Position numbers and translations under genes: made by a program
Notes under the pieces: generated by a model
What the model was told of the DNA's origin: nothing
Seen by the model: the letters and a program-made list of their open reading frames with translations, nothing else
Databases searched by the model: none
Origin: Aspidapion aeneum
Lineage: Eukaryota > Arthropoda > Insecta > Coleoptera > Brentidae
Assembly: GCA_963576565.1 (NCBI GenBank)
Contig: OY755040.1
Location: forward strand, 23,874,543-23,938,542
Length of the DNA stretch: 64,000 nucleotides
Direction: 5' to 3'
Shown: one piece after another, positions 10,136 to 20,908 of the stretch
How positions within the stretch are numbered: position 1 is the stretch's first letter
Layout: every line of letters begins with the position of its first letter

Positions 10136-11300
10136 ATGGATCCATGACGGATCTGATACCTTCCTAGCTAGCCGATCAGCACACTTTAAGTGAACTCCAT
10201 GATGTATCAGCCTTAAAAACAGTTTTTTGTAAATATCTCAGAAGCAAAAGCTCCTACGAAGTTTTGGTTATAACACAAATTATTTGAAAGAATATTGTCT
10301 ACTATATTACAAAAACCGCATATTGATGGGGGCTCTGCAACGAAATAGCGATGTACAAAATAGCGATGTAATGAAATGGTAATAATAGGGCGACTATCAA
10401 AATAGCGATGAAACAAAATGGCGATGTAACAAAATAGCGATTGTAACAAAATAGCGATGTAACAAAATAGCGATGTAACAGAATAGCGACTATCAAAACA
10501 GCGATGTAACAAAATAGCGACTATCAAAATAGCGATGTAAAAAAATAGCGATTATCAAATAGCGATATTTTGGTTCAGTTTTGGCATATAGTTCGACACA
10601 GAAGTTTCTTTCTAACAAATTAAAAAAAAACTTCCCTGACTTCTTTCTCGGGATCCTAGAGGGTGTGAATATGAATCGAACCGAACCGAACCGAAGCAGC
10701 ATATTAAAAAAAAACTCTCCAGACTTCTTTTCCGGGACCCTAGAAAGTGTCCGAACCGAACCAAACTGAACCGAATTCGGTTCAGTTTGGTTCGGTTTGG
10801 TTTGGTTCGGTTCGGTTCGGATTCATACCGTCTAGGGTCCTGGAAAAGATGGTCAGGGAATTTTTTTTTTATTTGTTACAAAGAAAAGGTGGTATAGTCA
10901 AAATACCGCTAGGATATAATAGCGCATTTCGGTTCGGTTTGGTTTGGATTGGTTTGAATCGATTCGATTTGGTTTGATTCGGTATTTTGATACATCGCTA
11001 TTTTGATATATCGCTATTTTGATTGTCGCTATTTTGAGTGTCGCAATTTTGATACATCGCTATTTTGATTGTCGCTCTTTTGATACATCGCTATTTTGAT
11101 ATGTCGCTGTTCTGTTACAAACGCTATTTTGATGCATCGCTATTTTGATAGTCGCTGTTTCATTACCTCGCTATTTCGTACGTCGCTATTTTGTGCATCG
11201 CTTTTTCGTTCCAGAGCCATTGATGCGAGGCTCCGGTAAAAAGTTAGCATTTTTTAAATTTTATTATTGTCAAGAAACTTTAGCTTTAATTTTTTGCAAC
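10134..11300 (+). repeat. Repeat X copy 1, interrupted by FB2
   Basis: It starts ATGGATCCATGACGGATCTG, continues ATACCTTCCTAGCTAGCC and runs to CCGCATATTGATG at 10330, where FB2 enters. It resumes at 11219 (ATTGATGCG, then GTAAAAAGTTAGCAT) and fades near 11300. Other copies lie at 20629, 27245, 29067 (minus) and 35887. No coding frame. Confidence 0.75.
10331..11218. mobile_element. Foldback transposon FB2 (888 bp)
   Basis: Ends are GGCTCTGCAACGAAATAGCG and, inverted, GGCTCTGGAACGAAAAAGCG. The arms are arrays of AAAATAGCG with tails ATGTAAC, ATGTATC or ACTATC (10341-10565 and 10985-11205). The middle holds the family's inner arm (CTTCCCTGACTTCTTT, GGGATCCTA) with long (GAACC)n/(GGTTC)n runs, and the inner arm is duplicated on the left side. 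Flanks are ATTGATGGG (10322-10330) and ATTGATGCG (11219-11227), a 9-bp target duplication with one change. The other X copies give the unoccupied target. Open frames across the GGTTC and AAAATAGCG repeats are artefacts. Confidence 0.85.
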
Positions 11301-11518
11301 TTTTTACTTGAATAGAGTTTTTTTTTAATTTTTGAGAAGTCGTTTTTAGCAATAAAACAAAAATTGTAGGATTATTATTGTAATCAAGCGATTAACGAAA
11401 CATATTTTTGTAAAAGGTGATTTTTTTTTTAATAGCGTGGCATGTTAATTCTGATAGCCCTGAGTAAAATCCCAGGAAAATATAAAATAGGGGATAAAAC
11501 AGGGCTGTAAAATTTAAG

Positions 11519-12337
11519 TCTCAATACTTTTTTATCTGAAAAATGCAAACGGAGGGTAAACTTTAAAGGCCGGCATTGTCGTAATTCTAACGTATAGGTA
11601 CTCGGTTTCACCAATATAAAATAATCAAAAATTTATTTATAGAGAACAATTTTATAACACTAGGTAGTCAAAAAAACTACTACGCAACGAAGCTATTACT
11701 TTTTAGGGCCAAAGTGATATAGTTATATTCTGGAAAACATTAAAATACTTGACAATTTACATAAGTTCTAACTAACCATAAAATCTTATTTAAAAACAAT
11801 ATTACGACAATATATTCAAAGCTGGATTGATTTAAAAAATACGTATTATACACAAGCTTAAATCCATCTCTAAAATAAAGTATATTATACGTTATTATAT
11901 AAAATAATAAAAACCCTAACAAAATAATATAAAAAACATAAATTACGTATTATGTCGAAAACCTCTACCAATAGAGAGAAAAAAAACTGATTACTTTTCC
12001 CTTATCTAGACTATAATTCCGATCAACGACGAATAATAAAAAAAATAACATAAAATATATAGGTACTAAAAAAATATACATACATATATTAAGTTAAGTC
12101 TAGATATTACCAGAAATTAAAATATTGTTATTTTTTTTTATTAAGTTAAAATATTTATATACAAAACTTAGTCTTTGAAATAGATTAGAATAATTTTAAA
12201 TCCGCCATGCCAATAATTAAAATTATTTATTTATGCAAACAAGTCCCTGGGACTTTAAAATGCATGCAAAATATATTTCTTTACTGCAAAATGGCCCGCA
12301 AAGAAAAATTATACAAATGTAAGCTGTAAATAAATAT
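11519..12337 (+). repeat. Segmental duplication, unit A
   Basis: Matches 13012-15090 in direct orientation: TTTTTTATCTGAAAAATGCA, AAGGCCGGCAT, ATTCTAACGTATAGGTACTC, AAGTCTAGATATTACCAG, AACAAGTCCCTGGGACTTTA. Unit A lacks the two insertions found in unit B, so it gives their empty sites. No coding sense is apparent. Confidence 0.75.
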
Positions 12338-12989
12338 AGGGTGTCCCATAACTTAAGTTCAAGTTCAAGTTCAAGTTTATTTATTGATCAAATAAGCTGT
12401 AAGTTACAGATATGACAAGTCAAAATAATTAATATCATAAAAATTATACTAAAAAAAACCTTAGTGTAACTTTAAAGAATAAATTTGTCAACGTACACTT
12501 TCTTGGTCGAGATACAGAGCTTCAAAGTTGGCAATTTTTTAACTTTTTTGATAATAACTTTTTAAAAAAACGCGGTGAAAATATGAAATTGGGTAGAGTT
12601 GTGGATTAGAATAAGGGCAATAAATTGATATAAAAATAATTTTGAAAAAGTTGGTGAATTTTTTTTAGAAAAAACAATTTTTTTGGTATAAACTTTTATA
12701 AATGCCATAGCAAGACATAATAATAAAATATTATTGATTTTTTTTTAAGAATAACTCAGCAAAAATTTTTATTTTTTTTTAAAAATTATTATTTATATAC
12801 GTTTTTGGAGGTTATTTTGACACCCTATATCTCCTCAACTTGTAATTTTATTAAAAAAAGGAATAAAACATTTTTGAATCACAATTAGCTGAGTATTAAG
12901 TTGGCTGTAACAGATTTTCTTTTTTTTTGTAAAACCCTTTTCTTATCACCTGCTGCACTATGGCCCCAAGTTATGGGACATGCTGTATA
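12338..12989. mobile_element. MITE-like element between duplication units
   Basis: Starts AGGGTGTCCCATAACTT. The right end, read inversely, is ACAGCATGTCCCATAACTT, so it has inverted ends of about 15 bp. Near the left end is a short (AAGTTC)n run (about 12355-12378). The interior is poly-T-rich and non-coding. Confidence 0.5.
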
Positions 12990-13288
12990 TTGATTTGAAT
13001 AAAGTAATAAACTCTCTATACTTTTTTATCTGAAAAATGCAAACGCAGGGTAAATTTTAAAGGCCGGCATCATACTAATAATTCTAACGTATAGGTACTC
13101 AGTTTCACCAATATAAAATAAATAAAAATTAATCTTTAGAGAACATTCTTATAACACTAGGCAGATTGCTAATATAGTTTTAAAGGTCAAAAAAACTATT
13201 AGGTAACGAAGCTATTACTTTTTAGGGCCAAAGTGATTGACAATTTACAGAAGTTCTAACTAAACATAAAATCTTGGTTAAAAACAAT

Positions 13289-13774
13289 AGCTGCGTTTGG
13301 TATTTACGTCGGATTAATCTTTTTGATCGAAATCGTTCGTTAATTCCATCTAGATCTAGAGGAGGTAGATCTCAATCGTTCAGTAATTCTCCTCAGACTA
13401 GTCGGACGTAAATCTGGTTGCTCCGGACATTTTGATCGTCGAAACAGATTAATCTGAGATTGTGACGTATGTTGTGTATTTATTTTGTTTACAAAAATAA
13501 TTTTTTTATGTAAAAAGATTGAAATCGAATTATTTGATGTTGAAGATAACAAATTATATAAATTTCCGACATCACAGGAAAATTTTGTCAAAATTATAGC
13601 TGGGCGTGAGTTGCAATATGTACATAATATTTTTGGTTATATTTAAGGTTATAATCATTTATAAAAATTTGATCGATTTGATCTGGATCGTTCGTTAATT
13701 CCAATTTGCTCAGAATAATCTGTAATCACGTGACCAAAAATCCCTCACGTCTGATGCAAATACTAAACGCAGCT
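13289..13774. mobile_element. MITE with 3-bp target duplication (486 bp)
   Basis: Ends are AGCTGCGTTTGGTATTTACG and, inverted, AGCTGCGTTTAGTATTTGCA. Flanks are AAT on both sides (13286-13288 and 13775-13777). The paralogous empty site is at 11793-11808 (AAACAATATTACG), which shows that exactly AAT was duplicated. Subterminal ATCGTTCGTTAATTCC occurs near both ends in opposite orientation. A 3-bp duplication fits PIF/Harbinger-type elements, although AAT is not the usual TWA. Confidence 0.75.
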
Positions 13775-14049
13775 AATATTACGACAAAATATTTAAAGCT
13801 GTATTGATTTAAAAATATGTATTATAAACGAAATTAAAACCATCTCTCAAGCAAAGTATACTCTAACAAAATAAAATAAAATAAAATAAAATAAGTAAAA
13901 AACATATGTTACCCATTATGTCGAAAATCTCTACCAATACAGACAAAAATAAACTGATTACGACATTTTTCCCTTATTTAGACTACAATTCCGATCAACG
14001 ACGAATAATAAAAAAATTAACATAAAATATGTAGGTACTAAAAAAGTTG

Positions 14050-14714
14050 AATTAAGTCTGGGAACACATTTAGATGACACAACTTTTAGAATATCCATAG
14101 CTCTTCGCACTGGTCAACCTGTATGCGAAACCCATAAATGCTCTTGTGGTGAATCTGTTCTTTCAAATGGGCATCACGGCCTTTATTGCCGCAAGAGCGC
14201 TGGTAGGTGGTCTCGCCTCAGCAGCCTAAATGATATTATTAAAAGGGCACTTATTTCCGCGGGCGTTCCAGCTATCCTGGAGCCTTCAGGAATTTGCAGA
14301 AATGATGGAAAAAGAGCTGATGGTCTAACCTTAGTTCCTTGGAATAGGGGTAGGCCATTAGTATGGGACGCCACTTGCTCCGATACTGTGGCTAATTCAT
14401 ACATAAATTTGACATCAAAACGAGCGGGAGAAGCGGCAAAAATAAGGGAACAAATTAAAATAAACAGATATTCAGAATTATCTCAAAATTATATTTTTGT
14501 TCCCTTTTCTGTAGAGACTTTTGGACCTTGGGGGGAAAAAGCTAAAAATGTTGTCAAAGAACTTGGTGCCAAAATCGAATGTAAGTCCCACGAACCTAGA
14601 TCAACCTCATTTTTGATTCAGAGGTCACGCCTTGCCATTCAAAGGGAAAATGCAGCTTCAGTCATAGGAACCATTCCCGACATGCAGCAGTTGGACAAAA
14701 TTTTTAATCTTTAA
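14050..14714 (+). pseudogene. R2/R4-type LINE C-terminus (zinc knuckle plus endonuclease-like domain), 5'-truncated
   Basis: One frame stays open from about 14050 to the stop at 14712-14714 (~220 codons). It reads a zinc knuckle C-S-C-(8)-H-(4)-C (C's near 14142-14150, H near 14175, C near 14190), then KRADGLTLVPWNRGRPLVWD, then FVPFSVETFGPWGE and a conserved tail. The order CCHC knuckle followed by R-P-D...D is that of the C-terminal restriction-like endonuclease of early-branching LINEs (R2, R4, NeSL groups). The catalytic RPD is RAD here. The N-terminal RT domain is absent, as expected for 5' truncation, and there is no internal stop. The 3' UTR runs to about 14850. Group assignment is from recognised motifs; the exact clade is uncertain. 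Confidence 0.6.
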
Positions 14715-15094
14715 ATGTGTGCTTGGGGATGTATACTTGCGTATGTGAGTTTAGAGTTTAACTTTTATTATATTTTTATTGTTTATTTCTTGTTCTATAC
14801 CTATTTATTGTAACTTTTGGTTAATTAGTCATACTAGTTAAGGGTATACTTAAGTTAGTCTAGATATTACCAGAAATTAAAATATTGTTATATTTTTTTA
14901 TTTAGTTAAAATATTTATATATCTTTGAAATTGATTAGAATAATTTTAAATCCGCCATGCCAATAATTAAAATTATTTATTTGTACAAACAAGTCCCTGG
15001 GACTTTAAAATGCATGCAAAATATATTTCTTTACTGCAAAATGGCCCACAAAGAAAAAATTTTAATTATACAAAAGTAAGCTGTAAATAAATAC

Positions 15095-15750
15095 CGGGTG
15101 GGTCAAAAAAAACCGGACAATTTTTTTTTAAACTTTTGAACTATATTATCGATTTTAATGAGACCAACTGCACTTGACAGAGAATTAATCAGAGTTTTGA
15201 CTAAATATATTTCTTTGTCCGTTGTCTCAAAATCCAAGATGGCGGACGAAATTAAATTGTACAATTCAAAGATGCCCTTTTATATTGTCTTGCGAACATG
15301 TTTTAATTTTTTTTTAAATCAGTAAAAAAACTGAATTCTTGCCACGCACAACAAGGTACGAATCGGTTGATGGTTCTAAAAAAATATATTTTTGTTTCAA
15401 CCATTGTTCTGGATATTATACGATTGCCTTGCCAATCATTTATTTCCTTATAAATTCATTACTACTGTTAAAGATTATGATTAAAATTTATCGTCATCTT
15501 AAAATACTTGATTCTTCAAAATGGCGTATTTATTCTTATTTTCTGAAAATGTTTTAGTTTTTTTTTAATTTGTCTCTAATTTTCTCCCGCACAACGAGGT
15601 ATAAATTAGTAAAGTCGGTATTGTGGTTGTAAAAAAATCTATTTTTGTTTTAGCCATTGTTTTCCAGATTATACGATTGCCTTGCTAATCCTGTCTGCAT
15701 TCATTTCCTTATAAACTCATTATTACTAAACCGATATTAGTGAAATAAAA
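15095..15750 (+). repeat. Non-coding repeat with internal ~240-bp duplication
   Basis: Begins with CCGGGTGGGTCAAAAAAAAC, a common wording of insect interspersed repeats. Segments 15315-15475 and 15555-15725 resemble each other (CGCACAACRAGGTA, TTTTTGTTT, ATTATACGATTGCCTTGC). No supported gene. 15750-15970 shows nothing. Confidence 0.45.
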
Positions 15751-15981
15751 AATCGTGGTGAGAATTGAATTGAGTTATTGTACACTCAATACACGGTAAC
15801 GCCAATAAAAATTAAATTTGGCTTTAAATAAAAGTTGTTTTATGACTTTCTCTTAGAGTCAAATATAACAAAGCTATTAACAACTTTCCAAAGCATAGAC
15901 ATGGGCTTTGGTTTTTAAATCTATTCGAAAATCGTTAATATCCTTTTAGTTTTTGCCTTTGGGGTAAAAAATTCAGCGACA

Positions 15982-16020
15982 ACTTTTTACCTTCCTAGCC
16001 CGCTTAGAAATGGTTAGACA
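15982..16020 (-). repeat. Fragment of repeat X right end
   Basis: TTACCTTCCTAGCCCGC is the inverse of the right end of the X copies (GCGGGCTAGGAAGGTAA at 36375-36391). Only the tip is present. Confidence 0.5.
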
Positions 16021-16368
16021 AGGTAAGTTTTAATTAAACTGCCAAACATATTGCCTAATTACTAAAAACATTTGGTTTTTGTAAATAAGTTCCCAAAATG
16101 GGAACGTTGGCAGTTAAATGACTAAAATATATATATTAATTCTTAAGTTATCATGCCCCAGACAGACGTCGTCATCAAAAACTTTGGTGGTTAGGTTACT
16201 TTATTTTGAGTGAAAATAAAAAAAAGTTTTTTTTGAAGATCATAGCCTATCTAACTATGAATGGCTAAAAAATAAGTCACCCAGCGTACTTTTTCAGTAA
16301 AATTTATATTTATTAAGCAAAACCTATTCTTGATTGGACAAAAATCAAGTTTAAAAGCACAACAAAAA

Positions 16369-16955
16369 AAATACTCTGTCAATCTATGGGCACCTAAGCT
16401 CACACTAGGTACTATAGTTATAGTGTACGTGTGAGCTGATATTACTAAAAACTGAAATATTTTTTATTCAACTCCAGACTCAATTACCTTTTGTTTGATA
16501 CCACACAAGCCATGTTTTGACTTAAACTCTAATTTTTAAAATCTACCCCCACCCTTTTTTTAAAACTAAAATGTATTTTGTTTAACTCCAGACGCATTTA
16601 CCTTTCGTTTGATATCACACACGCCATATTTACACTTAAACTCTAATTTTTGACATTTTCCCCCACCCTTTTTTTTAATAACTTAAAATTCATTTTGTTT
16701 AACTCCAGACTTAATTACCTTTCGTTTGATATCACACACGCCATATTTTCACATAAACTCTCATTTTTTATATCTACCCCCACCCTTTTATTTGGCTTGC
16801 GTTCGGTGGATTTTGTTCATTTTTAAATGGGACCACCACGGCCCAAGACCCAGTCTAGGTACCAAATTTCATTTAAATCGGACAAGCGGTTTTTGAGTTA
16901 TGCGGGTTGGTCGTTACAGACAGACATACAGACAGACAGACAGACAGACAGACAT

Positions 16956-17009
<54 letters not shown>

Positions 17010-17887
17010 GGCAAGACAAAAAAGTTTCAAAATCATCTGAAACGTAAAGATATATAAAAAATTTTGAAATCGGAGCAACTTTTTTTTTCTCGAAAAAAAT
17101 AGGATCACTATAGCTCACACTACTTATATAGTAGTAGTGTGAGCTAATATAACTATTAGCTCACACTACTACTATAAGTAGTGTGAGCTATGGTGATCCT
17201 AATTTTATCGAGAAAAAAAAAGTTGCTCCGATTTCAAAATTTTTTATATATCTTTACGTTTCAGATGATTTTGAAACTTTTTTGTTTTGCTGTCTGTCTG
17301 TCTGTGTCTGTCTGTCTGTCTGTCTGTCTGTATGTCTGTCTGTAACGACCAACCCGCATAACTCAAAAACCGCTTGTCCGATTTTAATGAAATTTGGTAC
17401 CTAAGTTGGGTCTTGGGCCGTGATAGTCCCATTTAAAAATGAACAAAATCCACCGAACGCAAGCCAAATAAAAGGGTGGGGGTAGATTCCAAAAATTAGA
17501 GTTTATGTGAAAATATGGCGTGTGTGATATCAAACGAAAGGTAATTAAGTCTAGAGTTAAAAAAATGAATTTTAGTTTATTTTTAAAAAAAGGGTGGGGG
17601 TAGATGTTAAAAATTAGAGTTTAAGTGAAAATATGGCGTGTGTGATATCAAACGAAAGGTAATTGAGTCTGGAGTTAAACAAAATACATTTTAGTTTTTT
17701 TAAAAGGGTGGGGAATAGATTAAAAAAATTTGAGTTTAAGTCAAAACATGGCTTGTGTGGTATCAAACGAAAGGTAATTGAGTCTGGAGTTGAATAAAAT
17801 ATATTTCAGTTTTTGATTATATTAGCTCACACTATAACTATAGTACCTAGTGTGAGCTTAGGTGCCCATAGATTGGCAGAGTATTTT
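16369..17887. mobile_element. Palindromic D-D' element (1.5 kb)
   Basis: Two arms of ~740 bp face each other. Each outer end reads AATACTCTG(C/T)CAATC, followed by a hairpin AGCTCACAC...GTGTGAGCT. Then come three ~116-bp tandem repeats, each with AACTCCAGAC, TTTCGTTTGATATCACAC and TACCCCCACCC. A conserved block ends ATGAAATTTGGTACC (seen from the right arm), then a (CAGA)n microsatellite (16917-17010; inverted 17288-17342), TTGAAATCGGAGCAACTTTT, and a second hairpin with a 13-bp stem. The two second hairpins meet at the centre (about 17108-17205). Single D arms recur at 36898 and 37848. Hairpin ends, an internal microsatellite and ~120-bp tandem repeats recall Helentron-associated elements (DINE-1/HINE), but the inverted ends and palindromic pairing are not typical. 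Open frames rich in DRQT or CLSV are microsatellite translations. Confidence 0.7.
16917..17010 (+). repeat. (CAGA)n microsatellite
   Basis: About 23 units of CAGA with a few CATA interruptions inside the left D arm. The inverse, shorter run is at 17288-17342, so the two arms differ in repeat number. Confidence 0.9.
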
Positions 17888-18180
17888 TTATAAGCTGCTC
17901 AAGTCTTGGATTAAGTCACGTAATTTTATTTATAACACAGCTGTTTATTTATTAATACAGTTTGTTGGTGTTATTAAGCAATACGGGGTTTTCTAGAAAC
18001 TGTAGGGAACATACAAGATAACTGATGATGAGTACATGCATTTATCTGTAAAATACGCTTAAGATTTTAGTTTTTTTAGAAGATACTACTACTAAATATT
18101 TTATTATTTGTGAATCCTAAAAATTTCCGGGAGTGATAGATCCCTCTTACTCCCCGAAATTTTTAGTTCGATAGATACGG
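17888..18180. other. No gene; short inverted repeat
   Basis: Nothing coding. AAAATTTCCGGGAG (18120) and CTCCCCGAAATTTT (18151) form a short imperfect inverted repeat around TGATAGATCCCTCT. Confidence 0.4.
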
Positions 18181-18183
18181 CCC

Positions 18184-19850
18184 TGTGTCGAGCAAAAGAT
18201 AGTTTGCAATGTTAACGTTATTGTAATATTATCAACACGTGCGGAAACTGTGGAAACTGGGTTGGTGTATTTTATTTTAAATGAATATCATTATTTTGTT
18301 ATAGCCTTCAGCGTGTCAACCCTAAGTAAGTTCGTAACGTAAATGTTCTTAAAATATTACACGTGTGGCAATTCAAAGATGGAAATTTACCTTTCTGTAT
18401 TAAATAAAATATTTTAGCTGATTCTCTTATTTTTAGCAAGCCTTAAACTAATATTCAAATGTCAAGCAAAAGTCAGTTTGAGACGCTAATGGTATTAAAA
18501 TGTTATCCTCACGTGCGGAAACGGTATAAAGCGCTGGGGTATTGTATTTTAGCTGAATATTGTTTTTAGCTGAATGTTTATATTTTTGGCTAGGTCAACT
18601 AGCAAAACTTAGTTCATGACGGAAAGTTAATAAAATGTAACCCTCGCGTCAACGGTAATACGTCCTCCCTCTTTAGTAGTGTATAAAATATTTAAGCTAA
18701 ATTTCTCAATTTTTCACTGACTTGATGCGTCTAGTATTAATATTTATTTATTAATGCTTTTATTGTCGTTTGTTGCAAATAAAATATATGACAAGCACAA
18801 ATCAGTTCGTAATGTTAACAGTATTGAAATATAGCACGCACATCAACAGTCAAAAGGTAATCTTATGTAATGTATAAAATAATTTAGCTAAATGTCTCTA
18901 TTTTTGGCTGACCTTAAGCCTCTAATATTTACCTGTCAAGCAGTGGCAGCGCGTGGTAAAAAGCTTTGGGGGTGCACACCAAAAAAAAATAATTTGTGGC
19001 GCAGGCGTAATTTTTTTTTGAGTGCCACGCTAACTTTTTGGGCCATCGAGTTCGGAGGAAATAATTAAAAAATGAGATACTTAGTTAGATATTGGTTACC
19101 TACCTATTATTATTGTAATTATAAATAAATAATAAATGTATCATACCTAGTTAACATATATTTTCTTTTGTAAAGGCAAAGATAAAAATTTAATTGACTT
19201 TAAATATTGCACGCTAATGTTATCAGAATAAGAAACTTCCGCCATTGTCGTAAATACCAAATCGTTGAAATCAAAACAAACCTCCAGCGCCCGACCGATA
19301 ATAGGAAGTTGTCTAAGCGCGCACTACTGAAAAGTGCGCGTGAACTGCTTTAAAATGCAACGCGAACCGTGGAAGCTGGTGGCATCACGGGGGTGCGGGC
19401 GGCATCGAGGCTAGTTTTTGTATACGCGCTGTGCCGAAGGAAGGTTCAGATTCTATGTACTGTAAAATTCTATTGGGACATGTCGTCCTCTCTTTCTATA
19501 TTTCGTTATTAGCATGCGACATAACATCCACGGTGCATAGAATTTGGTTTCAGTAACATACCGTAAAGAATTAGATTATAGCTTGGTTGGAACACGAATA
19601 CAAACACATACATACCGGGTATTAATTTCTAGATAATATTCCAGTCTTTAGTGAATTCCTTTTGTGGTAATTATTAATTAAATTAAGGAATGATCAAAGT
19701 TTTATATTTTTTTAAATATAATTTGAGAGTGCACGGGCACATGTGCACTTATGGAAAAACCGCCACTGCTGTCAAGCAGTCACTGTGTGACGTTAACTTT
19801 ATTAAAATATCACACGTGTCGCAAGTCAAAAGGTCCTCTTATGATATACA
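18184..19850 (+). repeat. Degenerate ~150-190 bp tandem repeat, interrupted by hAT
   Basis: Five to six diverged units occupy 18184-18940 and 19769-19850. A unit runs GTCAAGCAAAAGTCAGTT, GTAACGTTAACGGTATTAAAAT, CACGCGTGCGGCAAC, AAAAGGTCCTC, TGTATAAAATA, TTTAGCTGAATGTC, TATTTTTGGCTGACC. The unit broken by the hAT at 18940 resumes at 19777. Confidence 0.6.
18941..19768. mobile_element. Non-autonomous hAT element (828 bp)
   Basis: Starts CAGTGGCAGCGCG and ends CCGCCACTG, an inverted CAGTGGCRG end typical of hAT transposons. It is flanked by a perfect 8-bp duplication CTGTCAAG (18933-18940 and 19769-19776), the hAT length. The interior has no transposase frame. It contains a GC-richer section (19290-19450: GCGCACTACTGAAAAGTGCGCG palindrome, GGGGGTGCGGGCGGC). 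The insertion splits a tandem-repeat unit, which gives an independent check of the borders. Confidence 0.85.
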
Positions 19851-20625
19851 GGGTGTTAATAAAATATGTCGCCAAATTTCATGGGATAATTTTTTTAATG
19901 ATTCTAAGAGAAAAACTTTAAATAAACATAGTTCCGCAAATGCTCAGTTTTCGTCAAGTCAAAGTTTCAAGTTTTTGTTTGTTTTTTCTATATAGCTCGT
20001 GCAGTTTTTGCGATATTTTGCTCAAATTTGGAAAGTGTGTTTAGCTACAAGGCATACATCATTAAGGATGCCAAATATCAAAAAAAATTTCAGGGTGATA
20101 TTTGTTTAGGGGTCATGCCCCCTTTTTTCCCTCAGAACTTTTTTGCAGTTAGTCAATTTGCAGATTCAAAAATAATATGTAGATTCTTTGTTTTATTCAG
20201 AAATTTTTTAATCTCTTGCAATTACATTACATTACATTACATAGCCAAAACATCGAACTTTTACATTGTTATGCATTTGAACTGGCATGGACAGCTACCT
20301 ATCAAAGCTCAGATACTGAGTGATACATTAAAGGAAGCAAATTTATGGGTACTATAAAAAATAATTTTTGTTGTTTTTTGCAAAGATAGGTTTCATTGCT
20401 AAAAAATCACTCTTTCCAATAATGATTTGAAAATTTTTAACCCCCTCCTTTTAGGTTGTTTTTAGGCCATCCACAAACCTCTGAAACCTTAAAGCATAAA
20501 AAATTAGTCACAATGAAAAAAAAACATGATATTGAGCAATATTTTTCTTTAAGAGATACGACGAAAATGCAAGTGACTAATAGTTTTTATAAAAGTATAA
20601 CCCAAACAAAACAAAATTAATTAAA
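19850..20625 (+). repeat. ACAGGGTGTT-type interspersed repeat, no gene
   Basis: Begins ATACAGGGTGTTAATAAAAT and carries TATATAGCTCGTGCAGTTTTTGCGAT and TTTGCTCAAATTTGG. Similar wording recurs at 25160-25370, so these are two copies of one family. A short (ACATT)n run is at 20221-20241. The frames at 19690 and 20028 have no protein-like features. Confidence 0.45.
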
Positions 20626-20628
20626 AAA

Positions 20629-20908
20629 AAATGGATCCATGACGGATCTGATACCTTCCTAGCTAGCCTATTAGTACACTTCCAGCGAACTCCATGATAT
20701 ATCAGCTTTGACAACAGTTTCTTGTAAATATCTCAAAAACAAAAGCTCCTATAAATTTTTTATTTATAACACATTTTTTTGAGAAAAGCGTGGTCTACTA
20801 TATTCTGGAAACCGCATATTGATGCGATGGTTCGTTACAAAGTTAGCATTTTTCAATTTTTTTAATTATCAAAAAACTGTCATTAGCATTATTGGATACT
20901 TCACTACT
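20629..20908 (+). repeat. Repeat X copy 2 (3'-truncated)
   Basis: From ATGGATCCATGACGGATCTG to the AAAAAACTGTCATTAGCATT segment. The right half with the microsatellite and the AGGAAGGTAA end is missing. Its uninterrupted CCGCATATTGATGCGATGG is an empty counterpart of the FB2 site. Confidence 0.75.

Larger units (their letters stand above)
13012..15090 (+). repeat. Segmental duplication, unit B (with two insertions)
   Basis: Second copy of the sequence at 11519-12337. It is interrupted by a MITE at 13289-13774 and by a LINE fragment at about 14048-14850. After the second insertion it resumes with TCTAGATATTACCAG and continues to CTGTAAATAAATA near 15095. A (TAAAA)n run lies at 13868-13892. 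Confidence 0.75.

Noticed and set aside
10581..10977. Frames rich in EPN/GSVRFG repeats
   Set aside because: They are translations of the (GAACC)n/(GGTTC)n runs in FB2.
16827..17404. Open frames on both strands rich in TDRQ or CLSV repeats (also at 37352-37611 and 37852-38121)
   Set aside because: They are translations of the (CAGA)n microsatellite inside the D arms.
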